A stretch of DNA of 64,000 nt from Actinomucor elegans (taxonomy: Eukaryota; Mucoromycota; Mucoromycetes; Mucorales; Mucoraceae): NCBI GenBank assembly GCA_026027325.1, contig JAMSLZ010000007.1:992001-1056000 (forward strand), read 5' to 3'. The position numbers and the translations under genes were made by a program. Below are positions 33,605 through 42,817 of this stretch, piece by piece (position 1 is the stretch's first letter; the number at the start of each line of letters is the position of its first letter). Under the pieces are notes generated by a model. That model worked only from the letters and a program-made list of their open reading frames with translations, was not told the origin of the DNA and did not search any database.

Positions 33605-35542
33605 ATGTCTGCTCCTATCTCTACTGTTTCTGGTTCTAATGACGTTGTCATTAATCCTCCTGCTGCTGTTGAATCCTCTGCTGATCAAGACGTAGAGATG
33701 AACAACTGTGATGACGGTTTATCCGTATCTGACTCCGTTGAGGTGATCAAGGACGCTATCCGTCAAGCCTCTGCTCAAATCGCCAAGATGACTATCCAGT
33801 TGGTGACTCCTGGTGTTCTCTCTGAAGAAGCTGCCAAGAAACTTCGTGGTGATCTTGCTCTTCGTCAAAAGGATTTGAAGCTATTTAAGGAATCTCTTCT
33901 GGCTATGGAAGAATCCCTTGGTAGCTCTGCTGCTAGTCCTGCTTCTGCTTCTCTGGGTCCTACTAAGAGTACTATATTACGTACTGAGTTTGTTCCCAAT
34001 GACTTACCTATTATCCAATGGGTTGGTATGGTTTCTGACAACAAGTCTACCATCTTCACTGACTTGCGTACCTGTCTTTCTCGCTTCGAAGTCGTTGTAG
34101 AGTGTCATGGTCTTGACTTGGACGTCAATGGTGCTCGTCTACTTAAGTACTGTTGCTTAAACGAGGATCATCAAACATTCTTGAAAGAAACCTTCTTTGT
34201 GCCTGGTGTTGCTGCTACTTGGTCCATTGTAAAAGATGCCTTTTTGAAGAAGTTTGGTGTGAATGCAAGTGTAGATCGCTCTACTGCTGCTAACGAGCTC
34301 ATGGCCATCACTAAACGGTCAACCGAGACAATTGAACAGTATATTGACCGCTTCAACGCGTTACGTCGTCGTGCTGACTTGAATGATTCGTTCTTGTTAA
34401 TATCTACCTTCTTGCGTGGATTGCCTGACTCATTCCAAGAACGTATGGCATATACTATGAATATGGGAACTGAAACTCAGACGCAGAATCTCGAGTATGT
34501 TTGCGCTGTGGCTCGTAACTTGGACAGTCGTTTGGCTTCTATGCGTGCTAACAAGCGTACTGGTGACGATCAAAGGGAATCTCTTGGCACGAAAAAGTCA
34601 AAGGTTTCTGATGAACCATCGTCGTCATCGTTTCCTAATGGTGCTGCTGCCTCGAAGTACGCATCAAAACCTTCTTCTTCGTCTAGTACAAGAGAAAAGA
34701 AAGGGTTGTTCTGTTCTTTCCACCGATCGACTACGCATAGCACGGACTCTTGTCGCGCTGCTAAACTGGGAGGTGTACCCAAGCCTGGTCCTGGTGACTG
34801 CCGTCGTTGTGGCGCTAAGAATTGGAACCCATCACATCGCTGTGATTCATCTGCTGCAGTGAATGGTGTTGGTAAATCTGCCAGTAATCTGGTAATGAGA
34901 GCTATGTCCACGTCGCCCGAACGTTTTTCCTCTTCTGCCTCTCGCACCACTACTACTACTTCTTCTGCTGCTCCTCGTGCTCCGGTTTCCACTACCGTCG
35001 AGACTAATACTTCTGTTGCTTCTTCTGCTGGATCAACCAATGCTTCTTCTTCTTCTGCTGTGGCTGTTGCCACACAACGCATCAATGATATGGATATTTC
35101 AGATGAAGAATCGCTTCTGGTCGCCGCGCAGGCACAAGCTTGTAAGTATCACAAAAGATTTTCATTGCCACCAAGACAGATTTCTAATTCTCTCTTTGTA
35201 CCGGCTATTATAGAGAATATTACTACCTACAGTTTGATCGATTCGGGTTCGAGCTTTTCTATGGTTACGCCAGAGTTTTTTAACTCACTTGTTCCACCTA
35301 TTCCTTTGGTGAAGCAAGAAGGCACAATCCAGCTTGGCCACGTCAATAATGCGATCAGTAGAATAGGGTCTTGCACTCTAAAAGTATTCTATAATAAAAA
35401 ATCTTTTTACCATACTTTTGAAGTTTTTCCTTTCTTTACTCATGAAGATGTTCCTATTTGCTTTGGTCTTGACATCTTACCTCAATTGAACATTGGTATC
35501 ACTGGTCTTGTTAGTTCACACTTTGAACAAATTGGCCATTGA
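33605..35542 (+). CDS. Retrotransposon Gag-protease polyprotein
   Basis: 645 residues up to a TGA. Residues about 130-300 form a retrotransposon Gag domain (QWVGMVSDNKSTIFTDLRTC; TIEQYIDRFNALRRRADL). A Ser-rich stretch and Cys/His clusters follow near residues 369-420 (CSFHRSTTHSTDSC; CRRCGAKNWNPSHRC), which are zinc-knuckle-like but not canonical CX2CX4HX4C. A pepsin-like protease with active-site DSGSSFSM lies near residue 545 and a second flap-side segment FGLDILPQLNIGI near residue 625. Start chosen at the first ATG after the LTR, which follows immediately on a T-rich leader. The frame resumes after the stop in the pol ORF. Confidence 0.93.
   Translation: MSAPISTVSGSNDVVINPPAAVESSADQDVEMNNCDDGLSVSDSVEVIKDAIRQASAQIAKMTIQLVTPGVLSEEAAKKLRGDLALRQKDLKLFKESLLAMEESLGSSAASPASASLGPTKSTILRTEFVPNDLPIIQWVGMVSDNKSTIFTDLRTCLSRFEVVVECHGLDLDVNGARLLKYCCLNEDHQTFLKETFFVPGVAATWSIVKDAFLKKFGVNASVDRSTAANELMAITKRSTETIEQYIDRFNALRRRADLNDSFLLISTFLRGLPDSFQERMAYTMNMGTETQTQNLEYVCAVARNLDSRLASMRANKRTGDDQRESLGTKKSKVSDEPSSSSFPNGAAASKYASKPSSSSSTREKKGLFCSFHRSTTHSTDSCRAAKLGGVPKPGPGDCRRCGAKNWNPSHRCDSSAAVNGVGKSASNLVMRAMSTSPERFSSSASRTTTTTSSAAPRAPVSTTVETNTSVASSAGSTNASSSSAVAVATQRINDMDISDEESLLVAAQAQACKYHKRFSLPPRQISNSLFVPAIIENITTYSLIDSGSSFSMVTPEFFNSLVPPIPLVKQEGTIQLGHVNNAISRIGSCTLKVFYNKKSFYHTFEVFPFFTHEDVPICFGLDILPQLNIGITGLVSSHFEQIGH
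35540..35542 (+). promoter_or_regulatory. In-frame UGA between Gag-PR and RT-IN (possible readthrough site)
   Basis: The stop reads CAT TGA CTC. Both neighbouring frames are the same frame, with no other stop, and the linker after it (LPDPIDPDQVKPNDN) looks like continuous polyprotein. UGA followed by C, and by CU, is a leaky context in eukaryotes. Either regulated readthrough or a recent nonsense mutation would fit. Confidence 0.55.
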
Positions 35543-38500
35543 CTCCCAGACCCAATTGATCCTGATCAGGTCAAACCAAATGATAATCCATACGGAACGA
35601 TTACTGAGCGAAAGCCTTTGCTTGATAAAATAAACAAGTTATTACAGGTCAATTCTTCTATTGATATGAAAAGTACATACTGCAATTTACCAGGTGCTAT
35701 TATTCATCTCAAAACGAAGCCTGGAAGTGTTGCTTACAGAAAACAATACGCATTGCCTGAAGCCTATCGTTCTGCGGTCCTTGACCAAATAGAAACATGG
35801 TTACAGGAAGGTGTCATTGAAAGAGCTCCTTCTCATACATCGTGGAATAGTCCCATCCTTTGCGTCAAAAAGAAGGACTCATTCGGTAATTACACGTATG
35901 CTAAACCTAGAGTGGTTTGTGATGTTCGTCTAGTTAACCAATTGCTGATTGTAAATGATAGACAACAATTACCTCTCATCTCAGAAATACATCAACGTAT
36001 TGGCACTGCTCCAATCCACACTATATTGGACATTCATGCTTGCTTTACAAGTTTTAAAGTTGCTGATGAAGATCGCGAGAAACTGTCCTTTACTTGTCCC
36101 TATACCAATCGGCAGATGCGCTTTATCAAAGCGTGCTATGGCATAAGTTTCGTTGGATCGGTCGTCCAACGCAATCTGACAACGCTCTTTGAAGATCTTC
36201 CTTACGTCAACGTGTATGTAGATGACATCGTTGTTTCTACATTTCCTCCGCTATCATATCATGCAGATTGCGTTGCTGAAGTGATCAAACGTCTTACTAG
36301 TGCTAATCTCGTACTGAATCCTGATAAGATCGTATTCGCTCAACAGAGTATACACATATTGGGTTGGTCGTTGATAAAAGGTAAACTGATCCCTGATCCT
36401 CGCAAAGTAGCAAGCTTAGAAAGCTGGCCTAAAATGACTACTGGACGTCATATCCAACAGTTTCTCGGGTTTATGAACTTCTTCCGTTCATCCATTCCTT
36501 TCTTTGCTAAACTCGCTGCTGATTTAGATGACCTACGTAACGTAAAAGATATTACTAAAGTCTGGTCAAACAAACACGAACAAGCTTTTGCAGCTCTTAA
36601 ATACGCTCTGGCCAATGCTCCTGTTATCTCGCCTCCAGTTATCGGTCAACGATTTCATGTTGCAACAGATGCAAGTGTGTCTGGTATTGGTGCTATGCTG
36701 TATCAAATTATCGATAATGAAGTTAAGTTTGTTGCCTTGGCTTCTCGAAAGCTTAGTGTTTCCGAACGCAACTATAGCACTACCAAACGTGAATTGTTAG
36801 CTGTCGTTTATGCATTTGCGAAATTCCACAAGTGGCTGTATCTTATTCCTTTTACGTTACATACTGATCATAAAAGTCTCATGTACTTGCAGACTCAAGA
36901 AGTACCTAATGCTTTAATGGCTGGTTGGTATGAGGGTATTTTTGGTTATACGTTCAATACAGTTCACCTGCCTGGATTCAAAAATCTTATTCCTGACGCT
37001 CTCTCACGCCTTTATACGGACGAGGATCAACCGATTAATGTTCTGGAGGGGGGTAGTTGTCTCGATATAGTCGCGCTTGGTGATGTTGGTAGCATTTCAA
37101 ACAAAAAGAAAAGCTTGAAAGATAGTGAAAAGGGATCTATGGCTAAAAGCAAAAAGCAATTTGCTCAACAGTCACGCCCTAGTATTTATAAAAATAATAC
37201 TTCTCTCTTAGCTTCTTCTTCAACAGTACCAATATTACTTACTGATCAGAGTAATGATACTTGCGCTACTATATCTCCACAACAAACTTCTAATGACGAT
37301 GAAGACCTGATTCTTCGAACATTAAAGTTTGCTGATTATATTACACCACCTAAAAATGAACGTGATAATCTCGTATTTAAAGCACACCTTTTAGGACATT
37401 ATGGTTTACAAAGCATCGAGAACCAATTACACCATGATGGTATTCACTGGACAAACATGCGAAAAGATATTCAACGAATCTTGGGCGAATGTACTGAATG
37501 CAATAGGTTCAACATATCCAAAGTTGGTTATCACCCACCAAAATCTGTATTGCCTGATCAACCACTTGATCATTGGTGTATGGATTTAGGTACTTTTGAT
37601 GTCACCTCTTCTCGCGGCAATAACTTTATGTTAGTCATGGTAGACTATTATTCAAGGTTTACTGTTCTTAGAGCATTACCTGATAAACATAGTACGACTA
37701 TCGCTGCCGAACTTTTATCTATATTCTCGTTATTTGGCTTTCCAAAGATCTTGAATTCGGATAATGGTGCAGAGTTCACAGCTGATATTGTAGCAAAAAT
37801 GATTGAGATGAGTGGCATTGATCGAAGACTTTCATTACCATACTCTCCTACGGGTAACTCGGTAAACGAAGCATATGTCGGTTTGGCAAAACGTACAATT
37901 GTTAAGGAATTACGCGGTAAAGGCGCTGACTGGGATTATTATTTGAATTATTGTCAATACGCTATGAATTGTAAATACGCACGGTTACATAAGTCTCGTC
38001 CTTATACAGTGTTATTCAATAGACAACCAAATGGCTTTGAAGACTACTCAAATACTAAACCTGTATTGCAACTAGAAGAAACTGACACGAAAATGATTGA
38101 TGAAAAATTCAAATTTGTCAATGAAGTCGTTATACCAGCATTGTCTAAACGCATAAGAGATACGCAAGAACGTGATCACGACAGATTCGTAAAAACGCAT
38201 AGGATTGTAACTAAGCAGTTTCCTGTTGGAAGTAAAGTTATGATTAAGAATGTAACACGATTAAGCAAATTAGATGCGCGTAATCTCGGTCCATTTTATA
38301 TACATGGAATCACAAAGAACGGTAGCTATATCTTGAAAGATAAAGCGGGTACTCTCTTATCTAGAGATGTACCTACATCGCATATTATATTCATCTCCTC
38401 AGATAATATATCTACTGAAGAATATCAAAAGCTTAAAGAAGATCACTTTGAAATACAAGCAGTCATTGATCATTCTGGTTCACCTGGTAATTATTTATAC

Positions 38501-38707
38501 AGAGTCAAATGGAAAGGATATCCAAACGATGAAGATGATACATGGGAACCTCCATCACACTTCGATTCAAAGAAACCAATTGAAATATATTGGGGACGTC
38601 GCAATGCTGATCATAAGCAATCCTCTTCCAAGAAACGTAAGGCTCCTATGACAGTCAATACACGTAAGATAGCTACTCGAAACAAACGCAGTAGAAACCA
38701 ACAATAG
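35543..38707 (+). CDS. Retrotransposon RT-RNase H-integrase-chromodomain polyprotein
   Basis: 1054 codons open from the codon after the TGA; the first non-ATG candidate start is 35618, and there is no ATG near the front, so expression probably depends on readthrough. Reverse transcriptase lies at about 90-260 with YVDDIVV. RNase H follows with ATDASVSGIGAML, KRELLAVVYAF and LHTDHKSL. Integrase has an HHCC finger (HLLGHYG...CTECN) and catalytic D, D, E in LGTFD, SDNGAEFT and SVNEAYVG. A chromodomain (FEIQAVIDHS, YRVKWKGYPNDEDDTWEP) sits near residues 968-1020, then a basic tail. All catalytic residues that I can check are present. Confidence 0.94.
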   Translation, partial: LPDPIDPDQVKPNDNPYGTITERKPLLDKINKLLQVNSSIDMKSTYCNLPGAIIHLKTKPGSVAYRKQYALPEAYRSAVLDQIETWLQEGVIERAPSHTSWNSPILCVKKKDSFGNYTYAKPRVVCDVRLVNQLLIVNDRQQLPLISEIHQRIGTAPIHTILDIHACFTSFKVADEDREKLSFTCPYTNRQMRFIKACYGISFVGSVVQRNLTTLFEDLPYVNVYVDDIVVSTFPPLSYHADCVAEVIKRLTSANLVLNPDKIVFAQQSIHILGWSLIKGKLIPDPRKVASLESWPKMTTGRHIQQFLGFMNFFRSSIPFFAKLAADLDDLRNVKDITKVWSNKHEQAFAALKYALANAPVISPPVIGQRFHVATDASVSGIGAMLYQIIDNEVKFVALASRKLSVSERNYSTTKRELLAVVYAFAKFHKWLYLIPFTLHTDHKSLMYLQTQEVPNALMAGWYEGIFGYTFNTVHLPGFKNLIPDALSRLYTDEDQPINVLEGGSCLDIVALGDVGSISNKKKSLKDSEKGSMAKSKKQFAQQSRPSIYKNNTSLLASSSTVPILLTDQSNDTCATISPQQTSNDDEDLILRTLKFADYITPPKNERDNLVFKAHLLGHYGLQSIENQLHHDGIHWTNMRKDIQRILGECTECNRFNISKVGYHPPKSVLPDQPLDHWCMDLGTFDVTSSRGNNFMLVMVDYYSRFTVLRALPDKHSTTIAAELLSIFSLFGFPKILNSDNGAEFTADIVAKMIEMSGIDRRLSLPYSPTGNSVNEAYVGLAKRTIVKELRGKGADWDYYLNYCQYAMNCKYARLHKSRPYTVLFNRQPNGFEDYSNTKPVLQLEETDTKMIDEKFKFVNEVVIPALSKRIRDTQERDHDRFVKTHRIVTKQFPVGSKVMIKNVTRLSKLDARNLGPFYIHGITKNGSYILKDKAGTLLSRDVPTSHIIFISSDNISTEEYQKLKEDHFEIQAVIDHSGSPGNYLYRVKWKGYPNDEDDTWEPPSHFDSKKPIEIYWGRRNADHKQSSSKKRKAPMTVNTRKIATRNKRSRNQQ

Positions 38708-38924
38708 ATCATAGACTTTCTATACAGTCTTGTTTGTTATTCTTCTTTTCCTTCACTTTTATCCTACGGGTTTTTTACATAAGGTTTTTATCGAGGAATA
38801 ACTACGATCAGTTCATTACAAGGCGAAAGGACACGCACCGAAGTATGTAACTTCCTATTAACTTATGCACATTATAGACTACACCTAGTAACAATGCAAA
38901 CACTCTTAGTATAAGCAACTGTCT

Positions 38925-38936
38925 AGAAGGGGGCAA
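38925..38936 (+). promoter_or_regulatory. Polypurine tract
   Basis: AGAAGGGGGCAA directly before the 3' LTR start (TGTTG at 38937); the plus-strand primer site of the element. Confidence 0.8.
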
Positions 38937-39300
38937 TGTTGTAAACATGACTTGTTCAGTGTCCGTCACCAATCAGGTTAATGTTCGACAATGCTTATAC
39001 TCAGCTTGTGCTTTGACAGCTTTGTAACGTCGGTTAAGAGATATATATGGAAATCAATGCTTAGTGCAACTAACCTTCATAAACTATCTATCACCGAATA
39101 TAAAGTCGTACTAGAATGGATTACTATAAATCCTTGTTAACTCCATGAGCGCAGTCTTTGACTAACTCAATCGTCTATAATATCAAGTTAAATCCGAACT
39201 TCAATTTTGTATAAATAGCTCATCATTTTAATGCTTTAATAAATCAATTCGTTTTATCAGTCTGGTTATTTTTACAGTCTTTATTATATTCGATATAACA
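38937..39300 (+). repeat. 3' LTR of the retrotransposon
   Basis: 364 bp, same sequence as 33187-33550 as far as I can read. Followed by the right target-site copy CAAAG at 39301-39305. Confidence 0.95.
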
Positions 39301-39448
39301 CAAAGTATTAATTTTTAATATCTCCATATTTCTGATTTATTGTCATAATCTGTTGTAAACGCTCATGATTATATTAATAAGAAAATACTGTACAGATAGA
39401 AAATCGTATAGATATCCTTATATATAGCTGCAGAAGTGTATAAAGCAT

Positions 39449-39753
39449 TGCGGTAAAATTAAAATATAAAAGCAGGTAGTAAGTCGATTATAACTTGGTT
39501 AATAGTTTATTCAACTTAAATTTTATTAATTCTTTCTAACTAGTTTTTCTAGCTTGTATTTATACTCGTTGAATTGTGGCTGAAGGTTATTTACTTGTGT
39601 TCATATAAAAAGTATAAGAAGGACGTATCTCTGTTTAAGGACTGTATCGCTGTATAAGGTAATCAATGATGCTTTAGTATGTATGTGCTACACAGCTAGG
39701 GCGCACAGGCCTCTAGTCTGTCTGTACTTCAATTATGTGGCTATTTCACCACA
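39449..39753 (-). mobile_element. Solo LTR, family B, complete
   Basis: 305 bp in reverse orientation (plus strand reads TGCGGTAAAATT...TTTCACCACA). Flanked by an exact 5-bp duplication AGCAT at 39444-39448 and 39754-39758. Homologous to 32521-32822 over its whole length. Confidence 0.92.
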
Positions 39754-39789
39754 AGCATTATTACCAAGAACCAGAATGTAAATGACTAT

Positions 39790-40074
39790 TGCGGTAAAAA
39801 TTGAATAAAAAGCGAGTGAATCAGTTAGAACCGTTTTATGGGGTTTTATTGATTCAAAGTGAGTTCAGTTTTTCTATCTAGCTTGTATCTCTTGTATTTA
39901 TACTTCCAAAGAAATGGTCTCTTAGTAACAATCAAAGGTCTTTTTAATCTATGTTCATTCTTCATTAATTGTATTTTCAGCGGTGATTCAAAACTCCCTC
40001 TTTTGATGGATAGTTATTAAATGAATCCCGTCTTTTTAATATAATGTAGAATGTTATATGTGGATTTCACCACA
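39790..40074 (-). mobile_element. Solo LTR, family C, complete
   Basis: 285 bp in reverse orientation (TGCGGTAAAAATTG...TTTCACCACA), flanked by the 5-bp duplication ACTAT at 39785-39789 and 40075-40079. Shares both termini and an internal TACAAGCTAGATAGAAAAACT-like block with family B, so the two are sister families. Confidence 0.92.
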
Positions 40075-40079
40075 ACTAT

Positions 40080-41169
40080 ATTTGATTATGTTAAAATATC
40101 TTTATTTATATATCACTCTGAGCAAGTAGACGTTAATTGATAAATACTATCTCTCACACCAAATATTACATCCAATACTATTACCTTTGAATATAATGAT
40201 CCCGACAATCCTCGCCGCTAATCTTGGTCCGCTCATTTGGTTATTATCCCTGGTCTTCTTTATACGCAGTCCAACCTTGTTCCTGGCAAATCGTAATATG
40301 AATTTAGAATTAAGTACCGATCGTGAAAAAGTATATAAGAGATGCGTTTTATCACCTTTTGACTAGTTAATCAATTCTTGATCTATAATAAAAACTATCC
40401 ACAGTTTTAAAAGTATTTCTATCTTCGAAATCTCCATCTACCACCTTTACAACAATAACCAGTCGCTTTTACAAGTTCTGAATGAATTATTGTTGCATCT
40501 ATGATACCATTGCTCAACAAAAATAAAGGCAATGGTATGATATATTAATAACTAGATGTAAATTACACATATTTCTTCAAACAAATAGGACATAATAATT
40601 GATAGATCTATCGACTGACCCTAATTTAACGTTGTAACTAATAAACAGCTTATGTTGAAAATGTACTGTCATATCAATTAAAATCTTGGTTAAACTATTA
40701 TATATAGTGTCGTTTGAAACCATATAATAACTTTACAAGCAAAATAGTAGATTTTGATAATCAAACTCGCTTATTTACGTATCATTTACAGGCGCTGTCT
40801 AGGTTCCTTGCACTGATTAAGTTCATTACAGCTTAAAGTTTGTTATGAACTTTGCTGTTTGTTGTACCCAAGCTCCCTTTTATTGATATCCGTTCATCTG
40901 TAAGGCTTACGGCGAATGAAAAATATCTCCTCTAGATGAAAAAAAAAGTATATACTCACAGCTGCTATCTTAGTTTTGTCCTTGATGAAGTGATTAGGTG
41001 CTAATCTTTGTCATTGGTTCTGTCTTGAGAAACAAGCAAAAAAGAGAACAAATCACGCCGAATGTTTATTTACCATGATCAAAAGTACATTCAAAGCCAC
41101 CCGAGCTGACTGTTATTCTCGCTTTTTTGCATAATTTTTCTACTGAACTCTTTTTACAAATAATTTACT
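40080..41169. other. Intergenic region before TRM140
   Basis: About 1.1 kb, AT-rich. Contains a perfect 10-bp inverted repeat, ATACCATTGC (40504-40513) and GCAATGGTAT (40529-40538), with a 15-nt loop. The last few hundred bases are the presumed promoter of the methyltransferase gene. No gene seen. Confidence 0.5.
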
Positions 41170-42251
41170 ATGGAAGATACTGTCGAATTAGGCAAGAAAA
41201 GAACTTCCTCAGTTCTTGATGTAGAAGAAGATAAAAATGGACAGACTTCATCCAAGTTTGGTTCCAGATTATTAAAAGAAGAAAACGATGTATTTGCTCA
41301 TAATGCTTGGTTCGTGCAAAACAATACCGAATTCTATTTTATTCAATCAGCTAATAACATCAACAGGGATCACGTCGATTGGGACGAAGAGCAGGAACAA
41401 ATGGCAAAAGAAAAAGTATCTGTTCAGCTTGATAATCCTGTACCAGAAGAAGAACGAGGTAACCAAGAACAAATGTTCTCGAGATTTGCAGAATTAAAGG
41501 GTCTAGTTTAGATCAATATTACACTGAACCCGCCGAATATTGGAACAAATTTTATGCCAAGAACGAAAACCGATTCTTTAAAGATCGTAATTGGTTGAAA
41601 ATCGAGTTTCCAGAGCTTTTTGAAACAAGTGAAGCAACCGCCGGTAAAAAGAGAGTGTTTGAAATTGGATGTGGAGCAGGCAACACAATGTTTCCTTTGC
41701 TAGAGCAAAGTAAAAATCCAGATCTGTTCGTTTATGCTGCTGATTACTCGAAAACGGCTGTTGATGTAGTACGAGGAAATGCCAATTATGATCCTACGCG
41801 TTCTTCAGCGTTTGTTTGGGATCTTTCCAGTAACCAAATTCCCGAAGAAATCGAACCTGGATCGTTGGATATGATTGTATTGATCTTTGTGTTATCCGCT
41901 TTGGCGCCTGAGCAATGGGATCAAGCGATAAAGAATGTTCATACAATGTTAAAGCCTGGTGGATTAGTCATGTTTCGTGATTATGGTCGATATGATCTTG
42001 CTCAACTTCGATTTAAAAAGAACAGATTGCTAAAAGAAAATTTTTATATTCGTGGTGATGGCACTCGCGTTTATTTCTTTACACCCGAAGAGATTGCTGC
42101 TATGTTTAGTGGGAGCAAAGAAGAGTCAAAAGATGAAGAATCTCTATTCAAAATTGAACAAAACGCAGTGGATCGAAGACTGATTGTTAACCGCCAACGC
42201 AAGCTAAAGATGTACCGCGTTTGGCTTCAAGGCAAATTTAGAAAACTATAG
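41170..42251 (+). CDS. TRM140: tRNA N3-methylcytidine methyltransferase (Trm140/METTL2 family)
   Basis: SAM-dependent enzyme that methylates C32 of certain tRNAs. Exons 41170-41309, 41367-41458 and 41512-42251 give 323 residues. Splicing creates the family signature FAHNAWDHVDWDEEQ, which an unspliced reading would break. It is followed by DQYYTEPAEYWNKFYAKNEN, typical of METTL2/Trm140. Motif I of the class I fold is VFEIGCGAGNTMFPLL, then YAADYSKTAV, and motif IV region DMIVLIFVLSAL. The C-terminal end (LIVNRQRKLKMYRVWLQGKF) fits the family. The first intron is 57 nt with no stop in frame, so retention would insert 19 residues within the signature. Intronless fusion to an actin-binding region, as in S. 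cerevisiae Abp140, is absent. Confidence 0.93.
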
Positions 42252-42817
42252 ACTCATCTTATCTGTATTATCATTGCTTCCATTAAAATTTATTACGTAC
42301 TTACACATATCTGGTGAATCTAGAGAGGATACCTATCTGATCCATTTGGATTGAAGTTCGATTTTGGGAAATTTAGTTTGTAATTTTTATGAGTTACATG
42401 TAGTAAAAGGCCTATATAGAATTCAAAATATATTCCAAAGGTTTATACAGTTTTTGTTTACGTATCTAATGGTGAACTGATAATGTTAACTTTCCTATTA
42501 ATATCTGGAATTGTTTTCAATAATGTATGATTCTTAATTCGCATTCTTACACTAGAAAAAGAAGACATTCTTGTTAACTTTAAGACGAGAGATACATACT
42601 TTAAGTATGAAAATGCTTCAAAACTAAGTTTTACATTGCTATGCAACATGCTGAAGGTTTAAAAGACCGGACTTTAGTGGTAATCCCTTAACATGCCCCT
42701 CAATTTAATTTCAACAAAAATGCGTGCATTAGCCAATCGCACGAACGTCAAAAAGTGTGTCGTGTCACCCTTTGATTTCAAATTTTATTGAGCAACTCTT
42801 CTCTTGTTCATACAAAT
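42252..42817. other. Intergenic region, TRM140 to PMT2
   Basis: About 565 bp, AT-rich; 3' flank of TRM140 and promoter of PMT2. Nothing else seen. Confidence 0.5.

Larger units (their letters stand above)
33187..39300 (+). mobile_element. Complete Ty3/gypsy LTR retrotransposon, chromovirus type
   Basis: 6114 bp, bounded by two 364-bp LTRs (33187-33550 and 38937-39300) and the 5-bp target duplication CAAAG at 33182-33186 and 39301-39305. The LTRs look identical base for base on reading. Domain order is gag, protease, RT, RNase H, integrase, chromodomain, the gypsy order; the C-terminal chromodomain marks the chromovirus branch. Gag-PR (33605-35542) and RT-IN (35543-38707) share one frame and are divided by a single TGA. 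A polypurine tract precedes the 3' LTR. No TGG-type primer binding site is seen directly after the 5' LTR. Identical LTRs and open frames suggest a recent, possibly still competent insertion. Confidence 0.96.
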
